Below, in pieces: positions 51,326 to 59,902 of a stretch of DNA of 64,000 nucleotides (the first letter of the stretch is position 1; each line of letters begins with the position of its first letter). The notes beneath the pieces are model-generated. The model had not been told where the DNA came from, made no database searches, and worked only from the letters and a program-made list of their open reading frames with translations. A program made the position numbers and the translations under genes. This DNA is from Clostridia bacterium (GTDB lineage Bacteria; Bacillota; Clostridia; Christensenellales; Aristaeellaceae): NCBI GenBank assembly GCA_017429695.1, contig JAFROK010000005.1, forward strand, positions 1-64,000. The letters are read 5' to 3'.

Positions 51326-51784
51326 ATGAACGAAACAGATCGGGAACGGATGAATACTGCTGTCCGGGAAGCGGAAATCGCAGCCGCGGAGGGCGAGATT
51401 CCTGTCGGCGCGGCGCTTTACCGGGGAGGCACCCTGCTGTGGGCGGATCACAACCGTCGGGAGCAGCGCCATGATCCCACCGCCCATGCGGAGCTGCTGT
51501 GCATGCGCCACGGCGCGGAACAGAAGGGCGACTGGCGGCTGAACGACTGCACACTGTATGTGACCCTGGAACCATGCCCCATGTGCGCGGGGGCCATGGT
51601 GATGAGCCGGGTGGGACGGTGCGTGTTCGGCGCGGCGGATCCTGAAAAAGGATGCTGCGGCAGCATTTACGACCTTCCGGCGGATCCGGCGCTTCACAGC
51701 ACCACGAAATGGGAACAGGATCCGGACAGCGAAGCATATGCGGCCCGGCTTTCGGCATGGTTCAGGGAAAAACAGCGGAAATGA
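51326..51784 (+). CDS. tadA: tRNA-specific adenosine deaminase
   Basis: 152 residues. Deaminates A34 of tRNA-Arg to inosine, allowing decoding of CGN codons. The zinc site is complete: His54-Ala-Glu56 in PTAHAELLCM and Pro83-Cys84-x-x-Cys87 in EPCPMCAGAM. The flanking VGAALYRGGTLL and GRCVFGAADPEKGCCGSIYDL fit TadA better than cytosine or guanine deaminases. GGAGG lies before the start, after a promoter of its own. The TadA C-terminal helix (EAYAARLSAWFREKQRK) ends the protein. Confidence 0.94.
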   Translation: MNETDRERMNTAVREAEIAAAEGEIPVGAALYRGGTLLWADHNRREQRHDPTAHAELLCMRHGAEQKGDWRLNDCTLYVTLEPCPMCAGAMVMSRVGRCVFGAADPEKGCCGSIYDLPADPALHSTTKWEQDPDSEAYAARLSAWFREKQRK

Positions 51785-51820
51785 TGATTTGGGGTATTGT
51801 ACGGACAAGTTGAATTTGGT

Positions 51821-51862
51821 ATAGTGATTAGTAGTCAGTGATTAGTGGCTAGTGGTTAGGAG
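51821..51862. repeat. Heptamer repeat array supplying a ribosome-binding site
   Basis: GTGATTAGTAGTCAGTGATT and TAGTGGCTAGTGGTTAGGAG: about six units. The last unit ends in AGGAG (51858-51862), 5 bases before the next start codon, so the repeat edge serves as the Shine-Dalgarno sequence. Confidence 0.8.
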
Positions 51863-51867
51863 TTTAT

Positions 51868-52221
51868 ATGGTTGGATTTATTGTTTTTATTATTCTGATG
51901 GCGGCGCTCAGCAATTTCTTTGCGGCGGTGGAGGATATGGGCCAGCTGATTTCATTTATCCTGGCTTTTACGGCTACATACCGTTTTACGAAGCGGCTCA
52001 TCGCGCAGCGGAAGGAAGAGAAAGAGCGGGATTACCGCGAGGAGCTCAAGGACGAGCTGCGGGATGAAATCAGGGAAGAGATGCGCCAGGGATCGATCCA
52101 GCAGACCAAAGGCTCGATTCAGCAGCAGAAAGGATACGGTACGCCGGTTCAGCAGGCCGGCGGGGGAACGGCGGAGGAAGAACCGTATTACCCGGAAACC
52201 AGCTATTTCCATCAGCAGTAG
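51868..52221 (+). CDS. Small membrane protein with charged helix, unknown
   Basis: 117 residues. Two hydrophobic segments (VGFIVFIILMAALSNFFAAV and QLISFILAFTATYRF) are followed by a long, strongly charged helix (RLIAQRKEEKERDYREELKDE, DEIREEMRQ) and a Gln-rich, disordered tail (two QQTKGSIQQ-like units, ending YYPETSYFHQQ). No family recognised. It sits between tadA and tldD, both transcribed the same way, and its translation signal comes from the repeat array in front of it. Confidence 0.7.
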   Translation: MVGFIVFIILMAALSNFFAAVEDMGQLISFILAFTATYRFTKRLIAQRKEEKERDYREELKDELRDEIREEMRQGSIQQTKGSIQQQKGYGTPVQQAGGGTAEEEPYYPETSYFHQQ

Positions 52222-52223
52222 TT

Positions 52224-52262
52224 CCAGTTGTCAGTTTTCAGTTATCAGTTGTCAGTTGTTTT
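52224..52262. repeat. TCAGTTN heptamer array before tldD
   Basis: CAGTTGTCAGTTTTCAGTTA and TCAGTTGTCAGTTG: five units of a 7-base repeat related to, but different from, the TTAGTGN and TCAGGTN families. Confidence 0.8.
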
Positions 52263-52279
52263 GAGGAGGAGATACGTTC

Positions 52280-53665
52280 ATGTTACAGGATGTTATCGGA
52301 AGCAAAACTGCGCTGTTTTCGGACGGCGTGCAGACCGTGCTGCGGGGCCACGAAAACCGGAACCGCCGGGTGGTACTGCTGAAGGGGGATGTGGTGCAGA
52401 ATTCGCGCAGCGACGCGCGGGGCACCAGCGCGCGCGTGAATATGAACGGCACGTTCGGGTTCGCGTCCATCGCGGAATACTCTCCGGAAGCGGCGGAACG
52501 GGTGATCAAAGCCGCAACGGAGAATGCTGTGTTCCTGGCAAAGCATTCCGGACGGAATATTGCCCTGCCGAAGGCTCCGGGAAGCGGCGTCATCCCGCTG
52601 AACCGGGAAATTGAAGACACGGAACAGAAGGAAATTATTGAGCTCTGCCAGATGGTGGACCGGTATGTGGCGGAACACTGTCCGGAACTGACGAGCCGCG
52701 TGATCGTCTATACGGAGGATTCGCAGGACCGGATCGTCTATTCTTCCGACGCCTGCAGCGGCCACCTGGTAACGCCCCGCTGCTACATCTACGTCAATAT
52801 GACGGCTGAATCCAAGGCCGGCGTGCCGGTAGAAATGTTCAAGGCTTTCGGCGGCTTCGGCAGCTTCCGGGACAATTTCAGCAAACCGGAAGAAATGTTC
52901 CCGGAAATCGACCGGCTTTATCAGAAAGTGATGGACAAGCGGGAAGGCGTATATGCGGAAGCCGGATACAAGACGGTGGTACTTGGCGGCATGATGGGCG
53001 GCATGCTGGCCCATGAAGCGGTTGGCCATACCGTGGAAGCGGACCTGGTGGCCGGCGGCAGCGTGGCCGGGCCGAACCTGAACAAACGGGTAGCCTCCGA
53101 CCTGGTGACGATGGTCGACTTTGCCCATACCTATGAAGGAAAACAGGCGCCGCTGCCGGTATACCTGGACGATGAAGGCATCAAAGCCGAAGACGCGGAA
53201 CTGATCCGGAACGGCATCCTGACCGGATATATGAACGACCGGGAAAGCGCAGAGAAATACGGCATGATCCCGAAGGGCAATGCCCGGGCCTGGACCTTCA
53301 GCGACGAACCGATCATCCGGATGCGGAACACCTGCATCCTGCCCGGGAAAAACACGGTGGAGGAACTGATCGCCTCTGTGGACGACGGATACTACCTGAT
53401 CGATTCAGGCAACGGACAGGCGGACCTGACCGGCGAGTTCATGTTCGGCGTGACATGCGGCTATGAAATCAAAAACGGCAAGCTGGGAAAAGCGCTGCTG
53501 GATACGACGGTAACCGGCGTGGCCTTTGAAATGCTGAAAACCGTGGATATGGTATCGGATACGGTGGAATGGTCCTCCAGCGGTTTCTGCGGCAAGAAGC
53601 AGCCCATGGCAGTCGGTATGGGCGGACCGCATATGCGCTGCAAAATCATGATCGGCGGACGCTGA
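52280..53665 (+). CDS. tldD: Metalloprotease TldD
   Basis: 461 residues. TldD is the zinc-bearing subunit of the TldD/TldE protease, which trims peptides such as modified antibiotic precursors and antitoxins. The zinc motif HEAVGH (residues 245-250, the family's HExxxH) is present in MGGMLAHEAVGHTVEADLV. C-terminal marks are SFSDEPIIRMRNTCILPG, LIDSGNGQADLTGEFMFG and GFCGKKQPMAVGMGGPHMR. GAGGAGG precedes the start. pmbA (tldE) follows 19 bases later, so both subunits are made together. No peptide precursor is visible nearby. Confidence 0.93.
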   Translation: MLQDVIGSKTALFSDGVQTVLRGHENRNRRVVLLKGDVVQNSRSDARGTSARVNMNGTFGFASIAEYSPEAAERVIKAATENAVFLAKHSGRNIALPKAPGSGVIPLNREIEDTEQKEIIELCQMVDRYVAEHCPELTSRVIVYTEDSQDRIVYSSDACSGHLVTPRCYIYVNMTAESKAGVPVEMFKAFGGFGSFRDNFSKPEEMFPEIDRLYQKVMDKREGVYAEAGYKTVVLGGMMGGMLAHEAVGHTVEADLVAGGSVAGPNLNKRVASDLVTMVDFAHTYEGKQAPLPVYLDDEGIKAEDAELIRNGILTGYMNDRESAEKYGMIPKGNARAWTFSDEPIIRMRNTCILPGKNTVEELIASVDDGYYLIDSGNGQADLTGEFMFGVTCGYEIKNGKLGKALLDTTVTGVAFEMLKTVDMVSDTVEWSSSGFCGKKQPMAVGMGGPHMRCKIMIGGR

Positions 53666-53684
53666 GAAGGGGAGGGGAAAGGCA

Positions 53685-54983
53685 ATGACTGAATTCAGAA
53701 AAATGGCCGACCGGTTTGAGCAGATGCTGGCGGCGGAAAAGATTGGCAAATATACTTTCTGTCTGACTGAATCCGAAAAGCAGGAGCTGAACGTGGAAAA
53801 CGGCAGCTTCAAGCTGATGCGGACGGTATTCAACAACAACGGTTCCCTGACGGTGTTTGCTGATAACCGGAAAGGCTCCGCCGGCGGCAATGATATTACG
53901 GAAGAAGGCCTGAAAAAGCTGATCGGGGACGCCAGGGCAGCAGCGGAATCCTCCCCGGCGGATCCCTGTCACGACATCGCGCCCGACCAGGGAAAACACG
54001 TATTCCGCCAGGGCGTGCAGGAGGCGGACCTGGACGGATTTGTCAGCCGGATCCGGGAATTCCTGGATACTGTGGCAAAAGATTATCCCAAGGTCAGGGT
54101 GATGATGGCCATCGGCTCTTTTGATACATGGCACTGGCTGAGCCGGAATACAAACGGTACCGAGTTTGAAGGCTTCGGCGGACAGTATGGCTTTTCCATC
54201 GAGATCTGTGCCACCGACCGGGAAAAGACAACCGGGCTGAACTATACCGGCGTTTCCATGAAATCCCTGGACAGGCCGCTGATTGAAATCGGGGAAATCC
54301 GGAACAAGCTCGAGGATATCCAGAACAGCATCTATCCCGATACGCTGGAAGGCAAGTTTGAGGGCACGGTGATCCTGACGCCCGACTGCGCGCAGGAATT
54401 CCTGTTTATGCTGATGCAGAACTATATCAGCAGCAGCGTGATCATGGACGGTACAAGCCTGTGGCTGGACAAGGTGGGCGAGCAGGTGGCCAGCGAGAAG
54501 CTGACCGTCGCGCTGAAACCGTTTGACGATCGGATTATTAACGGTGAACGGGGAACCGGTGACGGATTCCTGGCAGAAGACGTAACGCTGATTGAAAAAG
54601 GCGTGCTGAAGACCCACTGGCTGAACCTGTACGCGGCGAACAAGACCGGCCGGCCGGTGGTGAAGAACACCGGTTCCGATCTGGTGGTGGAGCCCGGCGA
54701 TACCGCCCTGGCGGATATCATCGCATCCGTGGACAAGGGCCTGATCCTCGGCGGCTTCTCCGGCGGACAGCCCGGCACGAACGGGGAATTCTCCGGCGTG
54801 GCCAAGAACAGTTTCCTGATCGAAAACGGTAAGATCAAAAACGCTGTGACCGAAACCATGGTCAACGGTAACCTGGGCGAGATCGTCAGGAACATCCGCG
54901 CCGTCTCGAAGGAGCTGTGTGTGGACGGCGGCATGGTGATGCCGTATATTGCGGTGGACGGCGTGGTCGTTTCAGGAAAGTGA
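53685..54983 (+). CDS. pmbA: TldE/PmbA protease subunit
   Basis: 432 residues. Non-catalytic partner of TldD; it has the same fold but lacks the HExxxH motif, as expected. Marks: GTEFEGFGGQYGFSIEICATD near 163, EGTVILTPDCAQEFL near 225, GDGFLAEDVTLIEKGVLKTHWLNLYAANK near 289, and the C-terminal GGFSGGQPGTNGEFSGVAKNSFLIENGKI. GGGGAGGGG precedes the start. Confidence 0.92.
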   Translation: MTEFRKMADRFEQMLAAEKIGKYTFCLTESEKQELNVENGSFKLMRTVFNNNGSLTVFADNRKGSAGGNDITEEGLKKLIGDARAAAESSPADPCHDIAPDQGKHVFRQGVQEADLDGFVSRIREFLDTVAKDYPKVRVMMAIGSFDTWHWLSRNTNGTEFEGFGGQYGFSIEICATDREKTTGLNYTGVSMKSLDRPLIEIGEIRNKLEDIQNSIYPDTLEGKFEGTVILTPDCAQEFLFMLMQNYISSSVIMDGTSLWLDKVGEQVASEKLTVALKPFDDRIINGERGTGDGFLAEDVTLIEKGVLKTHWLNLYAANKTGRPVVKNTGSDLVVEPGDTALADIIASVDKGLILGGFSGGQPGTNGEFSGVAKNSFLIENGKIKNAVTETMVNGNLGEIVRNIRAVSKELCVDGGMVMPYIAVDGVVVSGK

Positions 54984-54997
54984 TTAGTGGTTAACTG
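54981..54997. repeat. Short heptamer repeat piece
   Basis: AGTGATTAGTGGTTAAC, two units of the family, overlapping the pmbA stop. Confidence 0.7.
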
Positions 54998-55036
54998 ACC
55001 GGAAAATGTGCTTGTTGTGTATTTGCGTGAAAACAC

Positions 55037-55065
55037 TTGACAGGGTTTTACAGGCGTGCTACAAT
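55037..55065 (+). promoter_or_regulatory. Promoter of the T-box transcript
   Basis: TTGACA (55037-55042), 17 bases, TACAAT (55060-55065); the transcript should start near 55072. Confidence 0.85.
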
Positions 55066-55071
55066 GCGTGC

Positions 55072-55335
55072 AATTTCATAAGAGGCTATGACGAAGACGG
55101 AACAGCGGGAGGTCCCCCAGAGAGCCGGGGTTGGTGGAAACCGGCGGGCTGAAGCTTCATCCCATCGCTTCTGAGCCGGAGATCCGAACGGATATTCTCA
55201 GTAGGCGTCTCCCGTGAATGCTGCGTCAAGGCATAGGACATGACAGTGTCTGAAGAGGTGCGGAAACGCACAATTTGAGTGGTACCGCGAGCCATCATGG
55301 CCCGTCTCAAAGCGAGACGGGCCATTTTATTTTCA
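55072..55335 (+). ncRNA. T-box riboswitch leader
   Basis: The leader has the T-box hallmarks: the AG-rich AGAGAGC (55119-55125) with the distal TTGGTGGAAACC; a lower Stem I in which AGCGGGA near 55104 can pair with TCCC-AT-CGCT near 55160; the core T-box TGAGTGGTACCGCG (55276-55289); and a terminator GGCCCGTCTC-AAAGC-GAGACGGGCC (55299-55323) followed by ATTTTATTTT. Uncharged tRNA should favour the antiterminator and let transcription continue into the downstream gene. The TGGT of the T-box fits a tRNA with discriminator base A. The specifier region is GCTGAAGCTTCATCCC (from 55148); TTC (Phe), followed by the usual A, is my best reading, with GCT (Ala) or CTT (Leu) possible. Confidence 0.92.
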
Positions 55336-55351
55336 AGGGAGGAAATGAACG

Positions 55352-57622
55352 ATGACAACCCAGACTGATCTCACCCAGCTCAGCGCCGTAGCTTCCCGGC
55401 TTCGGGAAATGCGGGAAATCATGGGATGGACCGTGGAGGAAATGGCTGGAAAGACGGAAGTAACTGCCGAGGAATACCGGCAGTATGAAACCGGCTTAGT
55501 GGATATGCCGTTTACCTTCATCCATAAATCTGCCCAGGCGTTCAATATGGAGCTGACCGAGCTGCTGGAAGGCCACAATGCCCGGCTGTCCTCCTATACG
55601 GTGACGCGCCGCGGCAAGGGCGAATCCACGGCCCGGGAGGAAGGCATCGCTATTTCCAACCTGGCGCCGAAATTCAAGGACAAGATTGCCGAGCCGTATT
55701 GGGTTCGTTATGAATATTCCGAGAAGGCGCAGAACGAGCCGATTCACCAGGTCAGCCACCAGGGGCAGGAATTCGATATCGTCGTATCCGGCCACCTGAA
55801 GGTTCAGGTCGGTGAGCATACCGAAGTGCTGGAGGAAGGCGACAGCATCTATTACAATTCCTCCCTGCCGCATGGTATGATCGCCGTGGACGGGAAGGAC
55901 TGCGTATTTATTGCGGTCGTGCTGCCCGGGGAAGAAAAAAAGCCTGAAACGGAAACCGTTGAAATGCCGGCGGGAACTCGGAATGAGTCCCACCTGATCG
56001 CGGAGAAGTTTGTGGATGCGACCGAGGACGGGCAGGGACGGCTGACGGCTATCTCCTTCCCGAACAAGGAAACATTCAACTTCGGCTTCGATATTGTGGA
56101 CGAAATCGCCCGGAAGTATCCGGACAAGCTGGCCATGCTCTATGTGGACAAGCATCATGAAGAGCGCCGCTTCACCTTCAAGGATATCAAGGACGCGTCC
56201 AACCAGTGCGCCAATTATTTCACTTCCCTGGGTATCAAACGGGGCGACCGGGTGATGCTGGTGCTGAAGCGGCATTACCAGTTCTGGTTCTGCATGGTAG
56301 CGCTGCACAAGATGGGCGCCATCGCGATCCCGGCGACCAACCAGCTGAAGGAACATGATTTTGAATACCGCTTCAAGGCGGCCGGCGTGAAGGCCCTGAT
56401 CTGCACCGCGGACGGGGATACCGCCGAGATTGCCGAACGGGCGGCAGCCAACTGCCCCACCGTCCAGACCCTGATCATGGTCAACGGCGAGCGGGAAGGA
56501 TGGCATAACCTGAACGAGGAATATCCGCTGTTTACCCGCCGCTACCGCCGCCCGGAGAACGCTTCCTGCGGCGACGAACCGGCCCTGATGTTCTTTACCT
56601 CCGGCACGACCGGCAATCCGAAGATGGCGCAGCACAAGCACACCTATGCCCTCGGCCATTACGTGACCGCCAAATACTGGCACTGCTGCGAACGGGACGG
56701 CCTGCACCTGACGATCTCCGATACCGGCTGGGGCAAATCCCTCTGGGGCAAGCTGTACGGCCAGTGGATGTGCGAAGGCGCGGTGTTTGTTTACGACTTT
56801 GACAAGTTTGACGCAGCGGACATCCTGCCGATGTTCAAAAAGTACAATATCACCACCTTCTGCGCGCCGCCCACGATGCTGCGGATGTTCATCAAGGTGG
56901 ACCTGGCCAACTACGACCTGTCCTCCATCCATCACATGACCACTGCCGGCGAAGCGCTGAATCCCGAAGTATACCGTCAGTTCGAGAAGGCGACCGGCCT
57001 GAAGATCATGGAAGGCTTCGGACAGACCGAGACGACGCTGACCATCGGCAACCTGTACGGCACGACGCCGAAGATCGGCTCCATGGGCAAGGCGAACCCG
57101 CAGTACGACGTGGACATCGTGGATCACGACGGCAACCCTGTTGCGAACGGTGAGGTCGGCGAAATCGTAATCCATACCGACAAAAATACCCCCTGCGGAC
57201 TGTACAGGGAGTATTACCTGGACGAGGAAAAGACAAAGGAAGCCTGGCACGACGGTATGTACCATACCGGCGATACCGCCTGGCGGGATGAGGACGGCTA
57301 TTTCTGGTATGTCAGCCGGATCGATGATGTGATCAAGTCTTCCGGCTACCGGATCGGGCCGTTTGAAATCGAAAGCGTGATTATGGAACTGCCCTACGTG
57401 CTGGAATGCGGCGTGTCCGCCGAACCGGATGAGATCCGCGGGCAGATCGTCAAGGCCTCCATCGTGCTGACCAAGGGCACAGAAGGAACCGAGGAACTGA
57501 AAAAGGAAATCCAGATGTACGTCAAGGAGCACACCGCTCCCTACAAGTATCCGCGGAAGATTGTCTTCCGGGATGAACTGCCCAAGACAATTTCGGGCAA
57601 GATCCAGCGGAACCTGCTGTAA
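55352..57622 (+). CDS. XRE-cupin-AMP-binding acyl-CoA synthetase fusion
   Basis: 756 residues with three parts. Residues 10-70 are an XRE-type helix-turn-helix (LREMREIMGWTVEEMAGKTEV). Residues about 110-195 are a cupin (EPIHQVSHQGQEFDIVVSGHLKVQV, EGDSIYYNSSLPHGM). From about 235 an adenylate-forming domain follows, with the ATP loop FTSGTTGNPKMAQHKH, EGFGQTETT, YHTGDTAWRDEDGYFWYVSRIDDVIKSSGYRIGPFEIE and the catalytic Lys in PKTISGKIQRN. Carboxylic acids are expected to be activated to CoA thioesters; acetate, aryl acids or branched acids cannot be told apart by eye. The T-box in front puts the gene under amino-acid control. ACGATG with GGGAGGAAA before it fixes the start. Confidence 0.93.
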   Translation: MTTQTDLTQLSAVASRLREMREIMGWTVEEMAGKTEVTAEEYRQYETGLVDMPFTFIHKSAQAFNMELTELLEGHNARLSSYTVTRRGKGESTAREEGIAISNLAPKFKDKIAEPYWVRYEYSEKAQNEPIHQVSHQGQEFDIVVSGHLKVQVGEHTEVLEEGDSIYYNSSLPHGMIAVDGKDCVFIAVVLPGEEKKPETETVEMPAGTRNESHLIAEKFVDATEDGQGRLTAISFPNKETFNFGFDIVDEIARKYPDKLAMLYVDKHHEERRFTFKDIKDASNQCANYFTSLGIKRGDRVMLVLKRHYQFWFCMVALHKMGAIAIPATNQLKEHDFEYRFKAAGVKALICTADGDTAEIAERAAANCPTVQTLIMVNGEREGWHNLNEEYPLFTRRYRRPENASCGDEPALMFFTSGTTGNPKMAQHKHTYALGHYVTAKYWHCCERDGLHLTISDTGWGKSLWGKLYGQWMCEGAVFVYDFDKFDAADILPMFKKYNITTFCAPPTMLRMFIKVDLANYDLSSIHHMTTAGEALNPEVYRQFEKATGLKIMEGFGQTETTLTIGNLYGTTPKIGSMGKANPQYDVDIVDHDGNPVANGEVGEIVIHTDKNTPCGLYREYYLDEEKTKEAWHDGMYHTGDTAWRDEDGYFWYVSRIDDVIKSSGYRIGPFEIESVIMELPYVLECGVSAEPDEIRGQIVKASIVLTKGTEGTEELKKEIQMYVKEHTAPYKYPRKIVFRDELPKTISGKIQRNLL

Positions 57623-57624
57623 TC

Positions 57625-57675
57625 CAGGTGCCAGGTTTTCAGGTGTCAGGTATCAGGTATAAGGTATCAGGAGAC
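57625..57675. repeat. TCAGGTN heptamer array, intergenic copy
   Basis: CCAGGTGCCAGGTTTTCAGG and TGTCAGGTATCAGGTATAAG: about six 7-base units, the same family as the coding array at 36172. Confidence 0.85.
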
Positions 57676-57681
57676 GAGGGA

Positions 57682-58521
57682 TCAGCGGTCATTTATCAGT
57701 CCATGCTCTCTGAGCCATTGGACGGAGTGCTTCAGGGCTGCAACGGTCTTGGTTTCCAGTACACAACGGGCGCCGCGGCTTTCCGCCAGGCGCAGCCGCG
57801 ATAACAGATCAATTTCGCCGTCGCCGAGAGCCAGGTGGTTCCGCGGCGGCGTTTCTGTGCCATCGTGGATATGGAAATGGATCAGCCGATCCTCCCGGGC
57901 GGTAATAAACGGAACGTCCGATTCCTTTACCGCTTTGGAGTGGCCGATATCCCAGGTGAGGCCGAACTTCGGGCTTTCCAGCAGGAAGTCAATGGCTTTC
58001 TGCTCATAACCGCGGAAGCCGTCCGTGTTTTCCACGGCAATCATCAGGTCGCTGCCGCCGATCCATTCCTCGCACAGGGAACGGAATACGGTAAAGGACT
58101 TCATATAGGTATCGAAATCCCGGTCGTACATCTGTACCTTCCGGTCCGGCAGGGTGATGAAGATGCCGTGATGCATATGCATATTCAGCGTCAGCGGCCG
58201 GCTGCCGGGATCAAAACGGTCGCGCAGGGGAAGCAGTTTCCGGGCAGCTTCAATGCACCGCCGTACCGTTTCCAGGTAAGCCCCGGATACCAGCGGGTTG
58301 AAATCGGCAATGTTCATATTCTCATCCAGGTGGATGGTGAAGTAAATGCCGGCCTTTTCTCCTGCCTGCATCAGGGTATCTACCTGTTCCAGCCGGTCTA
58401 CCTGGTATTCCGGAAAGTTCATATTCAGTTCAATGAAACGAAGACTCAGGTCGCCGCAGAGGGCAATGTTATCCGCCAGGGTTCTGTTTTCAATCAGCGT
58501 CGGCATTCCGAACCGGATCAC
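57682..58521 (-). CDS. Sugar phosphate isomerase/epimerase family TIM-barrel protein
   Basis: 279 residues. An AP-endonuclease-2/xylose-isomerase-like TIM barrel: IRFGMPTLIENRTLADNI at the start, RFIELNMNF, VENTDGFRGYEQKAIDFLL with the metal-binding Glu, FGLTWDIGHSKA (Asp and His), HFHIHDG and CVLETKT. These residues would hold a divalent metal as in sugar isomerases and endonuclease IV; the substrate is not known. GTG 58521 is preferred because GGGGGAACCACACC lies before it and relatives start MIRFG; the longer frame adds MLFFHRERGNHT. Read toward the acyl-CoA synthetase gene. Confidence 0.88.
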   Translation of the reverse strand: MIRFGMPTLIENRTLADNIALCGDLSLRFIELNMNFPEYQVDRLEQVDTLMQAGEKAGIYFTIHLDENMNIADFNPLVSGAYLETVRRCIEAARKLLPLRDRFDPGSRPLTLNMHMHHGIFITLPDRKVQMYDRDFDTYMKSFTVFRSLCEEWIGGSDLMIAVENTDGFRGYEQKAIDFLLESPKFGLTWDIGHSKAVKESDVPFITAREDRLIHFHIHDGTETPPRNHLALGDGEIDLLSRLRLAESRGARCVLETKTVAALKHSVQWLREHGLINDR

Positions 58522-58663
58522 GGTGTGGTTCCCCCTTTCCCGATGAAAAAACAGCATACACGCAACCTGCTCTATCTGTTATTCGCTTTATCCCAGTACC
58601 GTACCTGCCTTCCGGTGATTAATTTGTGCGCCGGAAAGGCTGGCGGAATTGCCTCCGGGAAGC

Positions 58664-58692
58664 TTGTGCCTCCTGCCGGCAGCGGGTATAAT
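58664..58692 (+). promoter_or_regulatory. Promoter of the HExxH protein gene
   Basis: TTGTGC (58664-58669), 17 bases, TATAAT (58687-58692), 31 bases before the start. Confidence 0.6.
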
Positions 58693-58723
58693 ATACCTAT
58701 CGCATACAGGAGGGAAAAACAGC

Positions 58724-59785
58724 ATGGAACTGGAACAGGCATACCGGGAGATTGAAACAAGGCTGGACAGAATCGATTTTTCATTCCTCTTTCACGGGTT
58801 TCACCGCTTTCCCTTCGCCCTGTACAATGAAACACAGGCGTATATGGACGGCCGGTATTTTGATAAACCGGATAACTTCCTGGGCAGTACATCGATTCGG
58901 TATAACGGGAAGGAAACGGCGATATGGAATCTGTCCGATCATCTGAGCGACCCTGATGTGCTGACGTCGAAAATTGTGCATGAGATGCTGCACGCCTTCC
59001 AGAACGACTCCGGTGAAAAACGCTGGGCGGATGAACGCGCAGCGCTGGTGAAATACCGCTATGAGGAAGCGAATTTTGCTGCCCGCATGGAGGAGGCCGC
59101 CCTGATCCGCGAATGCCTGGCAGGGGAAAAGCCGGAAGCGTTTGCCCGGCTGCTTCAGCTGCGCAAGGCGCGTATGGAGCGCTTCCCGTTTGTTTATGAC
59201 TATGAAGCGCGGATTGAGCAGATTGAGGGAACGGCCCACTTTGTGGAACATGAAGCGCTGGCCCAGCTGGATCCGGCAAAAGCGGATAAGAGCTGGACCG
59301 AAATGATAGAGGGCCTGGCGGATCCTGCACGATATTTTCCGGTGCGCGCGGTGACCTACCTGTCCGGCGCAGCCTTTATTGCCTGCCTGCGCAAATACAC
59401 AGATATGGTGACTGATGAATTCAGTGATACGCCCTTTGCCATTGCGGCGATTGCGGATGCAGCACCATGTGAAATACCGAAGCACAACGCGCGGGTAGCG
59501 GAATGCATGGCAGAGTGGAAAGCAAAGCACCGGGACCTGGTTACCCGGACGCTGGAAAAAGGCGAGATTGTGCTGGAAGGAACATACCGGCTGATCGTGT
59601 GGAATGTATATGACGGCACATGGGACGGACAGTATGCAGTGCTGACATATTTTATCGGATATATAGAGGGGGAGGAACTGCCGGATACGGATGAAAAGCT
59701 GTTTGCACAGATGAAAACGCTTAACGGCAATTTCGTCGCAGAAGTGGATGAAAATCTGCGCCTGACCCGCGTCTGGAGACAGTAA
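58724..59785 (+). CDS. HExxH-motif protein, putative zinc metallopeptidase
   Basis: 353 residues from ATG 58724 (AGGAGGG 9 bases before). A zinc-binding HEMLH (residues 86-90) sits in a helix (SKIVHEMLHAFQND), and EGTAHFVEHEAL near residue 165 offers a third ligand of the gluzincin type. The part between is a helical region with many Arg and Glu. The C-terminal 90 residues (IVLEGTYRLIVWNVYDGTWDGQYAVLTYFIG) form a separate beta-rich domain. There is no signal peptide, so a cytoplasmic peptidase-like protein is likely. Family not recognised beyond the motif; activity is an inference from the zinc site. Confidence 0.75.
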   Translation: MELEQAYREIETRLDRIDFSFLFHGFHRFPFALYNETQAYMDGRYFDKPDNFLGSTSIRYNGKETAIWNLSDHLSDPDVLTSKIVHEMLHAFQNDSGEKRWADERAALVKYRYEEANFAARMEEAALIRECLAGEKPEAFARLLQLRKARMERFPFVYDYEARIEQIEGTAHFVEHEALAQLDPAKADKSWTEMIEGLADPARYFPVRAVTYLSGAAFIACLRKYTDMVTDEFSDTPFAIAAIADAAPCEIPKHNARVAECMAEWKAKHRDLVTRTLEKGEIVLEGTYRLIVWNVYDGTWDGQYAVLTYFIGYIEGEELPDTDEKLFAQMKTLNGNFVAEVDENLRLTRVWRQ

Positions 59786-59841
59786 ATCGCACCACCGGAA
59801 GGGAAAAACAATCCGAATACAATGTTTTTTCAATTTCCCTA

Positions 59842-59870
59842 TTGACATACTGGGTGAATGATGGTAAGAT
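59842..59870 (+). promoter_or_regulatory. Promoter of the metY-cysK leader
   Basis: TTGACA (59842-59847), 17 bases, TAAGAT (59865-59870); the transcript should start near 59877. Confidence 0.82.
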
Positions 59871-59902
59871 GCAGCCAATCAAACGGAAGGAGGCGCGGAA
59901 AA

